Shown here: piece after piece, positions 25,170-34,238 of the stretch
Layout of the letters: the number at the start of each line of letters is the position of its first letter
How positions within the stretch are numbered: the first letter of the stretch is position 1
Assembly: GCF_002407205.1 (NCBI RefSeq)
Contig: NZ_CP023549.1
Location: 248,001-312,000, forward strand
Length of the DNA stretch: 64,000 nt
Source: Rhodobacter sp. CZR27
GTDB taxonomy: Bacteria; Pseudomonadota; Alphaproteobacteria; Rhodobacterales; Rhodobacteraceae
Direction of reading: 5' to 3'
Made by a program: the position numbers and the translations under genes
Notes under the pieces: generated by a model
The model's database searches: none
Told to the model about the DNA's origin: nothing
Seen by the model: only the letters and a program-made list of their open reading frames with translations

Positions 25170-26126
25170 ATGACCGGTCGGGGCCAGACAAGTCCCGTCC
25201 GGCCCCCCCCGGCGCATCGCGGCGATGCGCATTCCGACGCCCGCGCAGATCCTGCCCGCCTCGCCGCAGGCGCAGCCCGGCCCCGCTTCGACCTCAGGGA
25301 GATCCCGGGCACGGGGATCCGCGTGTGCCGGGTCGACTCCATGGGCCAGGGGTTCTCCACAGGCCGCGGGATCGGACCAGCCGGAGAGCACGACCTCACC
25401 CTTCTGGCCCCCGTCGCGGGCCGCCTGCAGGTCCGCCTTGGCGGGGCTGCCTATGACGTCCCGGCCGACGCGGTGATGGTGGCGCAGTCCGGGCCGAACG
25501 TCAGGCTGCTGCTGTCAGGCGCCGATCGGCCGCACCTCATCTACCTCATGACACTGCCGGTGCCCGGCTTCGGGGACGGGATGCCGCACGCGGACCGGGG
25601 CTGCTGCCTGCCCTCGGGGCAGGTGACCGTTCTCGACCCCGGGTGCGCGGCGCGGCTGCGGGAGGCCCTCGTGTCCACCGTCGAGGGCGTGCTCGGCCCG
25701 TCGGCCAGCCTGCTCCGCCATCAGGACCCGTGCGCGGTGCCGTCTCGGCTGCTCGACCTCCTGCACGACGCGATCGGGCCGCAGCGCGTTCTGGCCAGCC
25801 TTCGGGTTCGGCGGGCAGAAGAGCTGATGCGCCTGCGCGCCGACGAGCCGCTGTCGATTGCGGATCTTGCGCGCGAACTGGATCTGGGGATGCGCAGCCT
25901 GCAGATTGCGTTCCGGAAGGTGCGGGGCACCGGGCCGCGCGAGGTGCTGACCGGCATCCGGCTGAAGAATGCACGGCACCGCCTCATGGTCGCCGATGCG
26001 ACGGCCAATGTGACGCGAATCGCGCTCGACAGCGGCTTCACCCACCTCGGCCGGTTCTCGGAGGCTTACCGGGACGCCTTCGGAGAACGCCCGGTCGACA
26101 CGCTGCGGCGCGCCCGCCGCCCCTGA
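25170..26126 (+). CDS. AraC-family transcriptional regulator
   Basis: A regulator of about 318 residues. The C-terminal third holds the two helix-turn-helix units of AraC/XylS proteins: LSIADLARELDLGMRSLQIAF and VTRIALDSGFTHLGRFSEAYRDAFGERP. The N-terminal half contains a cupin-like AraC-binding pattern (LAPVAGRLQVRLGGAAYDVPADAVMV), resembling the oxygenase-operon regulators of the AraC-binding-like group. The start is uncertain: ATG 25170, GTG 25161 or TTG 25092 are all in frame and none has a clear ribosome site. The gene stands alone beside the IS element; the effector is unknown. Confidence 0.82.
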   Translation: MTGRGQTSPVRPPPAHRGDAHSDARADPARLAAGAARPRFDLREIPGTGIRVCRVDSMGQGFSTGRGIGPAGEHDLTLLAPVAGRLQVRLGGAAYDVPADAVMVAQSGPNVRLLLSGADRPHLIYLMTLPVPGFGDGMPHADRGCCLPSGQVTVLDPGCAARLREALVSTVEGVLGPSASLLRHQDPCAVPSRLLDLLHDAIGPQRVLASLRVRRAEELMRLRADEPLSIADLARELDLGMRSLQIAFRKVRGTGPREVLTGIRLKNARHRLMVADATANVTRIALDSGFTHLGRFSEAYRDAFGERPVDTLRRARRP

Positions 26127-26258
26127 CATGGCCTGCAATGTCGGCGCGACCAGGGCGGGCTGCCGCGCAGCGGCGGAGGGCAGGCCACTGCCGCATCGGC
26201 CTCGGAGAGCGGCGGCCGGCCCCGCAGCGGCGACGGAGGATCCTCCCTCCTGCGGATG

Positions 26259-26771
26259 TCAGGGCTTCATCTCGACCCAGTCCGAGATCTCGTGCCCGTC
26301 GTCCGGAACGGTGCAGGCGACCCGGCGGCTGCCATTGTCCGCGCGCAGGATGATCTCGCTGTAGCCGGGCCGAAGCGGGCTCACCTTCTCGACCGTCGCC
26401 TCCTGCCCGAAGGTGTAGAGACATTTGTTCAATGCAGCCTTCGGTGCGGCGGGGCCGGCCTTGTGGGCCACCTTGGTCTTGCCCGCACCGGAAACCGCGA
26501 CACCCAGCAACTTCCGGTTGCGGTCAAACCTGCATTCGACCATCCCCGGCCGGCCGTCCAGCTGGACGTTGACGGTGAACTGGCCGCGGTTCTGCTCGAC
26601 CGGAAGGATGATCAACTCGCTGCGGCTGGCATCGAGGCGCACCATGGCCTCTTCGGCGCAGTAGCGGGAGAGATCGTCGGCCGAGACGATCCTGGCCTCG
26701 GACGGCGCGGAGGGGCCGAAGAGGGCGATGACTGCAAGAAGGGCGGCGCGGATTCCGGTGCGACTGGACAT
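26259..26771 (-). CDS. Secreted protein of unknown function
   Basis: A 170-residue protein with a signal peptide ending near residue 26 (FGPSAPSEA). The mature part is beta-rich with three cysteines (in SRYCAEEA, VECRFDRN and LNKCLYTFG), plus a fourth in VACTVPDD. No family is recognised. GGGAGAGATG lies upstream of the ATG at 26771, which is also where the signal peptide begins; the long upstream frame is not supported. It diverges from another exported protein across 487 bases. Confidence 0.65.
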   Translation of the reverse strand: MSSRTGIRAALLAVIALFGPSAPSEARIVSADDLSRYCAEEAMVRLDASRSELIILPVEQNRGQFTVNVQLDGRPGMVECRFDRNRKLLGVAVSGAGKTKVAHKAGPAAPKAALNKCLYTFGQEATVEKVSPLRPGYSEIILRADNGSRRVACTVPDDGHEISDWVEMKP

Positions 26772-27258
26772 CGTGGCATCTCTCCCCGTCAGGCCGCGAC
26801 CTGCGGCCGGTTCTGTGCCGGTCTTGGTGGCACGATCCGCCGCGCCGCCGCTATCCGCTTTGCGAACCGCAGACTTGGCGGCAAGTGGGCATGCGATGCC
26901 CGGACGGGCACCCGTCGCGCTGCGCGGAAAGCCTGACGATTGCGACGTCTGGCTTCGCCGCGGGAAGAGACTGCCGCCGCACCCATGGAGCGCTGCGGTC
27001 GCCTTCGGCGGGATGGGGGCAAGGCCGGCGGGAGGAGCCGGAGTGGCCCGCCGAACCTGTTGGCGCCTGCATCGCCACGCAGTGGGCCGCCTCGCTGCCG
27101 ACGCGGACCCGCGTCTTTCGCTTTCCGGATAGAGCGCGGATGGCCCGAGGTCTAGCCTCGGCATGCCTGACCGGGGGCTGAAAGGACAGTGCGCGCCGGC
27201 CGACGATCCCGGGGAGGTTACCCGACACCCCTTGCAGTGCCATGGAGGCGGCTCCCTC
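26772..27258. other. Non-coding divergent region between two secreted-protein genes
   Basis: These 487 bases carry open frames on both strands, but the translations are arginine/proline-rich and none has a ribosome site. It should contain promoters for both flanking genes. No repeat or strong dyad stood out. Confidence 0.45.
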
Positions 27259-27795
27259 ATGACGAAGACCGCATTGTGCCTTGTCGCAACTCTTGCCATC
27301 GGACTGGCGGCACAGCCGCTGTCCGCAGAAACGTCGGACGGCGAGAAGCTCGCCGCCGCGCTGGCGATCCTCGGGATTGCGGCGCTCGCCCACAGCGAAC
27401 ACCATTACAGCGACGGCTACCGCCCCGAGAGCGGCGAGGAGACCGCGGAGTTCGAGCGCGGCTACCGCGACGGCCTGCATGGCTATGCCTACCGGCCGGA
27501 CAACGGGACGCGCGGCTACGAGCAAGGATACAGCGCCGGAAGCCGGGAGCGCGAGAACAGCATGGCGCATCGCCGCCAGCCGGCGCACGCGAAGGCTCCG
27601 CCGATGGCGATCCAGGGCTGCGCCCGGCGGGTCGCCCAGAACTTTGCGGTGCCGGTGCGGGACGTTCACATCCTCCGCTCGCAGTCGCCGCGCAAGCACG
27701 AGTGGCAGATCGAGACGGCCGTCGGTCACCAGCACATGGTCTGCAAGATGCGCGATACGGGCGAGGTGCTCGACCTGCGCGGCGGCCGGATGTGA
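27259..27795 (+). CDS. Secreted protein of unknown function
   Basis: A 178-residue protein with a signal peptide (MTKTALCLVATLAIGLAAQPLSAE). The mature part has a central tyrosine/glycine-rich stretch with repeated RGYRDG/RGYEQGY units (HYSDGYRPE, FERGYRDGLHGYAY, RGYEQGYSAG), followed by a C-terminal domain with two cysteines (QGCARRVAQNF and MVCKMRD) of the type seen in YXWGXW-like and other envelope proteins of Rhodobacterales. The ATG at 27259 starts the signal peptide. No function can be assigned. Confidence 0.7.
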   Translation: MTKTALCLVATLAIGLAAQPLSAETSDGEKLAAALAILGIAALAHSEHHYSDGYRPESGEETAEFERGYRDGLHGYAYRPDNGTRGYEQGYSAGSRERENSMAHRRQPAHAKAPPMAIQGCARRVAQNFAVPVRDVHILRSQSPRKHEWQIETAVGHQHMVCKMRDTGEVLDLRGGRM

Positions 27796-27919
27796 GATGC
27801 GGGTGCAGGCGCCGGGCCTGTCCGCAGATCCGGCGCGCGGCACCTCCGGCCCGGGACGGGCGGCACACCGAACCACCGGGGGCCACCCGGCCGAGCCCAT
27901 CGAAGCAGGGAGAGGAACA

Positions 27920-28909
27920 ATGCCCGATCCGAAGCTGAGACTAGTCGCCCTGCTGGGCGCGGGCCTTTTCCTGCTGCCGGCAGGGGCTGGCCAAGCAGAG
28001 GCCACGCGCACGGTCGAGATTGCGGCGGCCGCCGCTTCCGCAGGGACCGTCACCGAGGGCAGCCTGCGCGGCAGCGAGAGCATCCGCTACATCCTTCATG
28101 CCGCCGCCGGGCAGATCCTGTCGGTCGATCTCGCCGCCTCCAACGGCGCGCTCTTCTTCACCATCCTGCCCCTCGGCGGGAACGAGGCGCTCTTCGACGG
28201 CTCCGTCTCGGGGAATGTGGCGGATGTCACGGCCCCGGCGGAGGGCGGATATGCCGTCGATCTCCAGCTGATGCGCAGCGCCGCGCGGCGGAACGAGCGG
28301 GTCAGCTATTCGATCGGTCTCGGGGTTGGCGGCCCGGATTTCGCCGACGGGCTCGCGGGCGGCCCCGACTGGTGGCAGGTGAGGGGGCTCGAGGCCGACG
28401 CGGTCCTGAACATCCGGTCCGGCCCGGGGATGCGCTATGGCGTGATCGGCAAGGTCCGGACCGGCGAGACGATGCAGAACCGCGGTTGCCGGATGTCGGG
28501 CGCGGATCGCTGGTGCAGCATCCGGGTGCAAGGCTCCGGGGTGCAGGGCTGGGTCGCGGGGCGGTTCCTGGCGGAGGCCGCGCCGCCGCAACCCGCCGCC
28601 ATGCCCGAGGGAGGACCGAAAGGCAACGGCTTCCCCTTCGACGCCACCGGCTCGATCCCCTGCGCCACGGCGGCCGGCGCGCCGATGCGGCAATGCCTGT
28701 TCGGCGTGATCCGCAGCGGGCCCGGCAATGCCGGGATCTGGATCGCGACCGGCGAGGGGCGCGAGCGGCAGATCCTGTTCGAGGGGAACAGGCCTGTCTC
28801 GGCGGATGCCGATGCCCCGCTGACCTTCTCGAAGACGGAGGACCTTTTCACGGTAGGCGTGGGGGACGAGCGCTACGAGATCCCGGAGGCCGCGGTCAAC
28901 GGCGGCTGA
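27920..28909 (+). CDS. Exported SH3-domain protein
   Basis: A 329-residue protein: signal peptide to about residue 27 (PAGAGQAEA), an N-terminal beta-sandwich resembling the inhibitor-of-g-type-lysozyme region (ESIRYILHAAAGQILSVDL), then a bacterial SH3 domain (VLNIRSGPGMRYGVIGKVRTGETMQNRGC ... GWVAGRFL) near residues 155-215, and a C-terminal domain with CATAAGAPMRQCLFGVIRSGPG. SH3 domains of this sort bind cell-wall or protein partners in the periplasm. The ATG at 27920 follows AGGGAGAGGAACA. It is 124 bases after the preceding secreted protein in the same direction, and may be co-transcribed with it. Confidence 0.78.
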   Translation: MPDPKLRLVALLGAGLFLLPAGAGQAEATRTVEIAAAAASAGTVTEGSLRGSESIRYILHAAAGQILSVDLAASNGALFFTILPLGGNEALFDGSVSGNVADVTAPAEGGYAVDLQLMRSAARRNERVSYSIGLGVGGPDFADGLAGGPDWWQVRGLEADAVLNIRSGPGMRYGVIGKVRTGETMQNRGCRMSGADRWCSIRVQGSGVQGWVAGRFLAEAAPPQPAAMPEGGPKGNGFPFDATGSIPCATAAGAPMRQCLFGVIRSGPGNAGIWIATGEGRERQILFEGNRPVSADADAPLTFSKTEDLFTVGVGDERYEIPEAAVNGG

Positions 28910-29107
28910 CGCGAGGCCCCGGCACAGGCGCCAGCGAGGCCATGTCCCGGCTTTCCGCGGCCCCTGAAGGCGGGCGCGGACGCCACACTGCGCGGCACCG
29001 GGCCGGGCTTCGTCCTTTCTTAACGCCGCCGCCGCTATGGTGCGGATCGCGTCATGTGACGCTGTTCCCGGGACGGCGACAGGAAGGCCGCCGTCCGGAC
29101 CGCAAGG

Positions 29108-30346
29108 ATGCCACGGTTGCCCCTGATCGCTGCAAAATCATCCGATGCTGCCGCCGTTCCGCCCGCGAGGGAGGGTGAGGTTCCGTTCGGCTTCGACGAG
29201 ATCTTCTTCTCGCGCACCGACGGACGCGGAATCATCCGGGCCGGCAATTCCGTCTTCCGCCGCGTCTCCGGCTATGAGCCGGCACAGCTGATCGGCGCCC
29301 CGCACCGGATCGTCCGGCATCCGGCCATGCCCAAGGCGGTGTTCCAGCTGCTCTGGGACCGGCTGAAGGACGGGCGCGCCACCGGAGCCTATGTCTGCAA
29401 CCGGGCAAGCGACGGGCAGGCCTACTGGGTGTTCGCCATCGTCGTCCCGATCCACGACGGCTACCTGTCGGTCCGGATCAAGCCCGGGGCCGAAAGCTTC
29501 GCACAGGCGCGGCTGCTCTATGCCGACCTGCTGGATGCCGAGGCGCGCGGGCTCGCGCCATCCGAAGGCGCGGCCGAGTTGCGCCGACGCCTCGCGAGGG
29601 CGGGCTTTCCCAGCTACGAGTCCTTCCAGGCGCAGGCGCTGGCCGCCGAGGTCGCGCACCGCGCCGGCTCGATCGGCCGGCCCCAGCCCGATCACGCGCC
29701 CGCCATCAGGGCCGCGCTCGCCGCCGACGGGATCGAGTCGGAACTCGCCAGCATGCGGCGCATCTTCCGCGAGGCGGTGCGGATCGCGCTGAACCTGCGC
29801 ATCCACGCCTCGCAACTCGGCCACCTCGGCCGAGCCCTCAGCGCCATCGCGGACAATTACGCGCTGCTCTGCAACACCATGGCGGTCTGGATCGATCATC
29901 GGATGGCCGAGACGGCGGATTTCAACGATCTCGTGCGATCGGCGAGCGCGAGCCTTTTCCTGACGAATGCCACCGCCCTTCTGGACGAGATGTCGGACAC
30001 CTTCGCCGGCGACAGCGAGACCGGCCTTGGCGATCCCGAGGCCGAGCGCGCGCAGCTCGCCGGGGTGGCGGCCGACTACCGGGCAAGGGCCGGGGCGTGC
30101 AGGATGCGCGCCGCGCGGGACGCCGTCACCCTGGAGTCCCACCTGCTCGAGATGCGCCACCACGTGACCGGCCTCGACGCGATCCGCATGCTGTGCCGGG
30201 TCGAAAGCAACCGGCAGGGCCGGACCGACGGGACGCTCGACCAGATCGTGAGCCAGCTCGACCGGTTCCAGCAGGAGCTGGCGCTGTGCCTGAGCCGGAC
30301 GATGTCGCTGGGCCGCGAGGTCCGCATCCTGGCGACCACGCCCTGA
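29108..30346 (+). CDS. Aer-like PAS-domain protein without a receptor signalling domain
   Basis: A 412-residue soluble protein. Residues about 25-125 form a PAS domain with the aerotaxis-receptor signature (a sequence through RIVRHPAMPKAVFQLLWDRL, then GRATGAYVCNRASDGQAYW), which in Aer binds FAD. Residues beyond about 180 are helical and probably coiled-coil (SELASMRRIFREAVRIALNLRIHASQLGHLG ... IVSQLDRFQQELALCLSRTMS), but the conserved chemoreceptor tip, HAMP and transmembrane parts are all missing. It could be a redox-sensing adaptor for an unlinked chemotaxis or signalling complex. ATG 29108 follows CCGCAAGG. Confidence 0.72.
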   Translation: MPRLPLIAAKSSDAAAVPPAREGEVPFGFDEIFFSRTDGRGIIRAGNSVFRRVSGYEPAQLIGAPHRIVRHPAMPKAVFQLLWDRLKDGRATGAYVCNRASDGQAYWVFAIVVPIHDGYLSVRIKPGAESFAQARLLYADLLDAEARGLAPSEGAAELRRRLARAGFPSYESFQAQALAAEVAHRAGSIGRPQPDHAPAIRAALAADGIESELASMRRIFREAVRIALNLRIHASQLGHLGRALSAIADNYALLCNTMAVWIDHRMAETADFNDLVRSASASLFLTNATALLDEMSDTFAGDSETGLGDPEAERAQLAGVAADYRARAGACRMRAARDAVTLESHLLEMRHHVTGLDAIRMLCRVESNRQGRTDGTLDQIVSQLDRFQQELALCLSRTMSLGREVRILATTP

Positions 30347-30570
30347 GCGGTCCCCGCTCCGTCGCGGCAGGGATGGGCCTGTGCATCGGAGGCGCCGTGA
30401 ACCGGCGGCGTGGCGCGTCCTCCTTCCCGCTCCGCAGCCGGTCCTTCCGTCGCAAGCCCGTCCTTCACCGTCGGACCTGACGGGGGGACGAGCCCGCGCG
30501 CCGATCCGGGTGGCCGAAAAAGTTTGATCGGGCGCAACCTCAAGGGCCCGAAGGATGCTAGAAAGGTGCC

Positions 30571-30690
30571 ATGAACAGGCACCTGCGCATCTTCGGACGC
30601 CTCTCCGCGCATGCCGCTCCGCAAGGGGGGCGTGGCGCGGCCGGGACGCCGGCGGCAGCCGTCCGCCCTTCCCCCGGCGAGGCCGCCTGA
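30571..30690 (+). CDS. Short ORF translationally coupled to the DUF2946-like gene
   Basis: A 39-codon frame from ATG 30571 (GAAAGGTGCC upstream) to TGA 30688-30690. Its stop overlaps the next ATG as TGATG, so ribosomes finishing it can restart on the following gene. The peptide begins MNRHLRIFGRLSAHA and ends alanine/proline-rich; it has no family. It could be a leader peptide or only a coupling frame. Confidence is limited by its short length and biased composition. Confidence 0.4.
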   Translation: MNRHLRIFGRLSAHAAPQGGRGAAGTPAAAVRPSPGEAA

Positions 30691-31070
30691 TGGTGCGCGC
30701 GCTCCGCCTTCCGTTCCGAAGCGGCGCGGCGCGGGTCCTTCTTCTGACGCTGCTGGCAGCCTTGGCCCTGCTCGCCTTCCGGCCGGGCGCCCTGCCACTG
30801 ACGCAGGCCGAGCTGTTCGCCTCGGCCGTGGCGGGGATGGAGATCTGCCACGACGGGGGCAGCCAGCCCGTCGCGGGCGACGAGGGCGGCTGCGTCCTCT
30901 GCCACCTGATCGCGGGCGCCTCGCCCGAGACCGCGCCGGCGGCGCATGGCTTCGTCGCGATCCGCTACACAAGGCTCGCCCCGCCGCTGGCAGCCACCTT
31001 TGCCGACCTCCGCTCGCTTCGACCCGCACAGGCGCGCGGCCCTCCGGTTTCGGGCTTCCCTTCCGCCTGA
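30690..31070 (+). CDS. DUF2946-like membrane-anchored Cys protein
   Basis: A 126-residue protein with one N-terminal hydrophobic segment (RVLLLTLLAALALLAF) and a cysteine pattern MEICHDGG ... EGGCVLCHLI that resembles the DUF2946 family of small periplasmic proteins often found with metal-transport genes. CxxCH could suggest haem attachment, but the spacing and DUF2946 pattern favour metal binding. It starts inside the TGATG overlap and lies 46 bases before the ABC-transporter operon, so it is likely part of it. Function is unknown. Confidence 0.6.
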   Translation: MVRALRLPFRSGAARVLLLTLLAALALLAFRPGALPLTQAELFASAVAGMEICHDGGSQPVAGDEGGCVLCHLIAGASPETAPAAHGFVAIRYTRLAPPLAATFADLRSLRPAQARGPPVSGFPSA

Positions 31071-31116
31071 ACGATGGAACCGGCGCCGCTGCGCGCCCCC
31101 GAACCGGATCGGACCA

Positions 31117-32205
31117 ATGAAGACCACCCTTCTTCTGGGGGGCGCCCTCTGCGCGCTCGCCCTTCCCGCGCTTGCCGACATCAACGTCACCGACCTGCGC
31201 GGCCGCACCGTCACGCTGGAACAACCCGCCCGGCACGTGCTTCTGGGCTTCAACTACGAGGATTTCCTGGCCGTCACCGGCCCCCGCGGTGCGGAAAGGA
31301 TCGCCGCCCTGTCCAGGACGCCCTGGGCGGACTGGCGGCCCGGGCAGTGGGCGGCCTACACCGCGGCGCTGCCCGCGCTCGCAACCCTGCCCGACGTGGG
31401 CGACACCGAGACAGGCACTTTCTCGGTCGAGGCCGCCATTGCCGCCCGGCCGGACCTCGCCATCCTCGCGGGCTGGCAGTTCGACACGCTCGGCGAGGGA
31501 GTGGCACAGCTCGAGGCGGCCGGCATCCCGGTCGTGGCGATCGACTACAACGCGCAGACCGTGGCGGCACACGTCGCCTCCACCCGCCTGCTCGGCGCGG
31601 TGATGGGCGAGCCGGAGCGCGCGGAGAAGCTGGCCGCGCTCTATGAACGGAAGATGCAGGATACCGCCGCACGCGTGGCCGCATCTGATGCGCCGCGCCA
31701 CACGGTCTATGTGGAGCTGGCCCAGAAGGGGCCGGGCGAGGTCGGCAATTCCTACGGCAAGGGCATGTGGGCCGGCGTGATCGAAGGCGTCGGCGGCGAG
31801 AACATCGCGACGGGCCAGATCGAGAACTGGGGCCCGCTGTCGCCGGAATACGTGCTGGCCCGCCAGCCCGAGGTGATCCTGCTGGCCGGATCGGAGTGGA
31901 AGAACAAGCCCGAGGCCGTGCTGCTCGGCTTCGGGCAGGACGAGGCGCTGGCGCAGGATCGGATCGCGGCCTATCTGCGGCGCCCCGGCTGGGCAGACTT
32001 GCCGGCGGTGCGCGAGGGTCGCGTCTACGCCATCTACCACGGCGGCGCGCGCACCCTGTCGGACTACGTCTACGCCCGCGCCATCGCCAAGGCGCTGCAT
32101 CCCGCCGCCTTCGCCGACGTCGATCCCGCGGCGGAACTGGCTGAGTTCTATGCGGACTGGCTGCCGGTCGAGCCGAACGGCCCCTTCGTGGTGCAGGCGA
32201 AATGA
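31117..32205 (+). CDS. Iron-complex-type ABC transporter substrate-binding protein
   Basis: A 362-residue periplasmic binding protein of the helical-backbone BtuF/FhuD class: signal peptide to about residue 20 (ALPALADI), then the Peri_BP_2 pattern DLRGRTVTLEQPARHVLLGFNYEDFLAV and the C-terminal lobe with EGVGGENIATG and ARQPEVILLAGSEWKN. Ligands of this class are ferric siderophores, haem, cobalamin or other metal chelates; the sequence does not discriminate. The stop overlaps the permease start in an ATGA. Together with the permease and ATPase genes it makes a complete importer; no TonB-dependent receptor lies beside it. Confidence 0.88.
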   Translation: MKTTLLLGGALCALALPALADINVTDLRGRTVTLEQPARHVLLGFNYEDFLAVTGPRGAERIAALSRTPWADWRPGQWAAYTAALPALATLPDVGDTETGTFSVEAAIAARPDLAILAGWQFDTLGEGVAQLEAAGIPVVAIDYNAQTVAAHVASTRLLGAVMGEPERAEKLAALYERKMQDTAARVAASDAPRHTVYVELAQKGPGEVGNSYGKGMWAGVIEGVGGENIATGQIENWGPLSPEYVLARQPEVILLAGSEWKNKPEAVLLGFGQDEALAQDRIAAYLRRPGWADLPAVREGRVYAIYHGGARTLSDYVYARAIAKALHPAAFADVDPAAELAEFYADWLPVEPNGPFVVQAK

Positions 32206-33251
32206 CTGTCGCGCTCTCGATGGAAGGCGGGGCCATCCGCCGCGAGAGCGCGGGCCGGCTGGCGGTGCTTGGCGCCGCCACGCTGGCGCTTCTTGCGCTG
32301 GCGCTGGCCGATCTCGTCACCGGCCCGTCCGGGATGCCGCTGGGCAAGGTGCTGGAGGCGCTTGCCGCCGGCCCCGACGGCGCCGACCGCGGCGCGGCCA
32401 CGATCCTCTGGCAGCTCCGGATGCCGCAGACCCTCACCGGCACGCTGGTGGGCGCGAGCCTCGGGATCGCGGGCCTCGTGATGCAGACCATCCTCGCCAA
32501 CCCGCTGGCCAGCCCCTACACGCTGGGCTTCTCGGCCGCGGCGGGGTTCGGCGCGGCACTTGGCATCATGTTCGGCGGGCTGCTGCCGCTCGCGGTGTGG
32601 ATCGTCGTCCCCGGCGCAGCCTTCGCGATGACGTTGCTGGCCTGCGGCCTCGTCTATCTGGTCGCGCGTTTCCGCGGCGCCTCGCCAGAGGTGCTGGTGC
32701 TGGCCGGCATCGCGACGCTGTTCTTCTTCCAGTCGCTGCAGTCGCTTCTCCAGTTCCTTGCCGCACCCGAGGTGCTGCAGCAGATCGTGTTCTGGCTGTT
32801 CGGAAGCCTGCTGAAATCGAGCTGGACTTCGGTTCAGGCGATCCTGCTGATCCTGTGCATCGCGGTGCCGATCCTCGCACGCGACGTCTGGAACCTGACC
32901 GCGCTGCGGCTGGGCGAGGCAAATGCATCAAGCCTCGGCCTCGACATCGAGCGGCTGCGGCGGCGATGCTTCGTGCTGGTGGCGCTGCTGACGGCGGGCG
33001 CCGTCAGCTTCACCGGCACCATCGGCTTCATCGGCCTGATCGCGCCCCACGTCGCCCGGCGCATGGTGGGCGAGGATCATCGCTTCGCCCTGCCCGCGGC
33101 CGCCCTGATGGGCGCGGTGCTGCTGGTGGCGGCTTCGGTCGCGGGCAAGCTGATCTCGCCCGGAGCCGTGATCCCGGTGGGCATCATCACCGCCATCGCC
33201 GGCATCCCCATGTTGCTGGCGGTGATCCTGAAGGAAGGGGGAAGATCATGA
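32202..33251 (+). CDS. FecCD-family ABC transporter permease
   Basis: A 349-residue inner-membrane permease of the BtuC/FecCD type, with about ten hydrophobic segments. Signatures include RMPQTLTGTLVGASLGIAGLVMQTILANPLASPYTLG, the FecCD motif near residues 65-110, and the cytoplasmic coupling region GFIGLIAPHVARRMVGEDHR that contacts the ATPase. It overlaps the binding-protein stop and the ATPase start by four bases each, a fully coupled three-gene importer. Dimerises in the membrane by analogy with BtuC. Confidence 0.93.
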   Translation: MTVALSMEGGAIRRESAGRLAVLGAATLALLALALADLVTGPSGMPLGKVLEALAAGPDGADRGAATILWQLRMPQTLTGTLVGASLGIAGLVMQTILANPLASPYTLGFSAAAGFGAALGIMFGGLLPLAVWIVVPGAAFAMTLLACGLVYLVARFRGASPEVLVLAGIATLFFFQSLQSLLQFLAAPEVLQQIVFWLFGSLLKSSWTSVQAILLILCIAVPILARDVWNLTALRLGEANASSLGLDIERLRRRCFVLVALLTAGAVSFTGTIGFIGLIAPHVARRMVGEDHRFALPAAALMGAVLLVAASVAGKLISPGAVIPVGIITAIAGIPMLLAVILKEGGRS

Positions 33252-33985
33252 GCCTCCACGTCGAGGACCTGTCCGTCCGCCGGGGCCGGCGCGAGGTGCT
33301 GGCGCCGGCGGACTTTTCCCTGCCGCCCGGCTGCGTGGCCGGCGTGGTGGGGCCGAACGGCGCCGGCAAGTCCAGCCTGCTCGCCGCGGTGGCGGGGCTT
33401 CTGCCCGCGGCCGGGCGGGTGCGCTGGCAGGGCCGTCCGCTGAGCACGCGGGAGGTCGGTTTCCTCCCGCAGAGCTTTGCGGTGCGCTCGCGGCTGACGG
33501 TGCTCGAATGCCTGCTGCTGGGGCAGCGCGAAAGCCTCGGCTGGCGCGTCCTTCCCGACCAGGTGGCGGCGGCCGAGCGGATGCTGGCGCGATTTGGCCT
33601 GTCTGCGCTCTCCGACCGGCCGATGGAGGCGCTCTCGGGCGGCCAGCAGCAGCTGGTGTTGCTGGCACAGCGGCTGCTGCGCCGGCCGGTCCTGCTGGTC
33701 CTCGATGAGCCGACGAGCGCGCTTGACCTGCACCACCAGTTGCAGGTGCTTCGCCATGTCCGGGCGCATGCCGGGGAAACCGGCGGCGTGGTTCTGGCGG
33801 CACTGCACGACCTGACGATGGCGGCACGCTTCTGCGACCGCCTGCTTCTGGTGGAGGCGGGAGAGCTGGTGGCCGAGGGGCCTCCGGCCGAGGTCCTGGA
33901 CGAGCCGCGCGTCAGCCGCACCTGGCGGATCGGCGTCGAGATCCTCGCCTCGCGCGAGGGCCGTCCCGTGATCGTGCCGCACTGA
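33248..33985 (+). CDS. Iron-complex-type ABC transporter ATP-binding protein
   Basis: A 245-residue ATPase. Walker A is GPNGAGKSS, the Q-loop is in GFLPQSF, the ABC signature is LSGGQQQLV, Walker B is VLLVLDEPTSALD, and the switch histidine is in ALHDLT. This set is the BtuD/FepC type. Its ATGA overlap with the permease completes the importer operon. It is followed by 253 bases of non-coding DNA before the convergent AI-2E family gene. Confidence 0.94.
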   Translation: MSLHVEDLSVRRGRREVLAPADFSLPPGCVAGVVGPNGAGKSSLLAAVAGLLPAAGRVRWQGRPLSTREVGFLPQSFAVRSRLTVLECLLLGQRESLGWRVLPDQVAAAERMLARFGLSALSDRPMEALSGGQQQLVLLAQRLLRRPVLLVLDEPTSALDLHHQLQVLRHVRAHAGETGGVVLAALHDLTMAARFCDRLLLVEAGELVAEGPPAEVLDEPRVSRTWRIGVEILASREGRPVIVPH

Positions 33986-34238
33986 TGCCCGCCGGGGTCG
34001 CATGGCCCGATCCCGATGCCGGCGTTCGCCCCGCGGTCGCGGCACCCGAAGCCTCAGGGCGTCCGATGGACCTCGGAAGGGCGACGGTGCACCTGTCGCC
34101 GTCCGGCAGCGTAACCCCGGGGCGGGGCTCCGGCGTCAGGGCGCCCTGCACGGTCGTGCCGTCGCCGCACAGGCGGGCGATGAGGATGGGGGCCGGCTTC
34201 GAACCACGCGGCCCCCGACCTTCTCGCGCGGTGGCGCC

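Noticed and set aside
30840..30910. Haem-binding CxxCH in the DUF2946-like protein
   Set aside because: CVLCH fits the pattern, but the paired cysteine in MEICHDGG, the short length and the context fit a DUF2946-type metal site better than a cytochrome.
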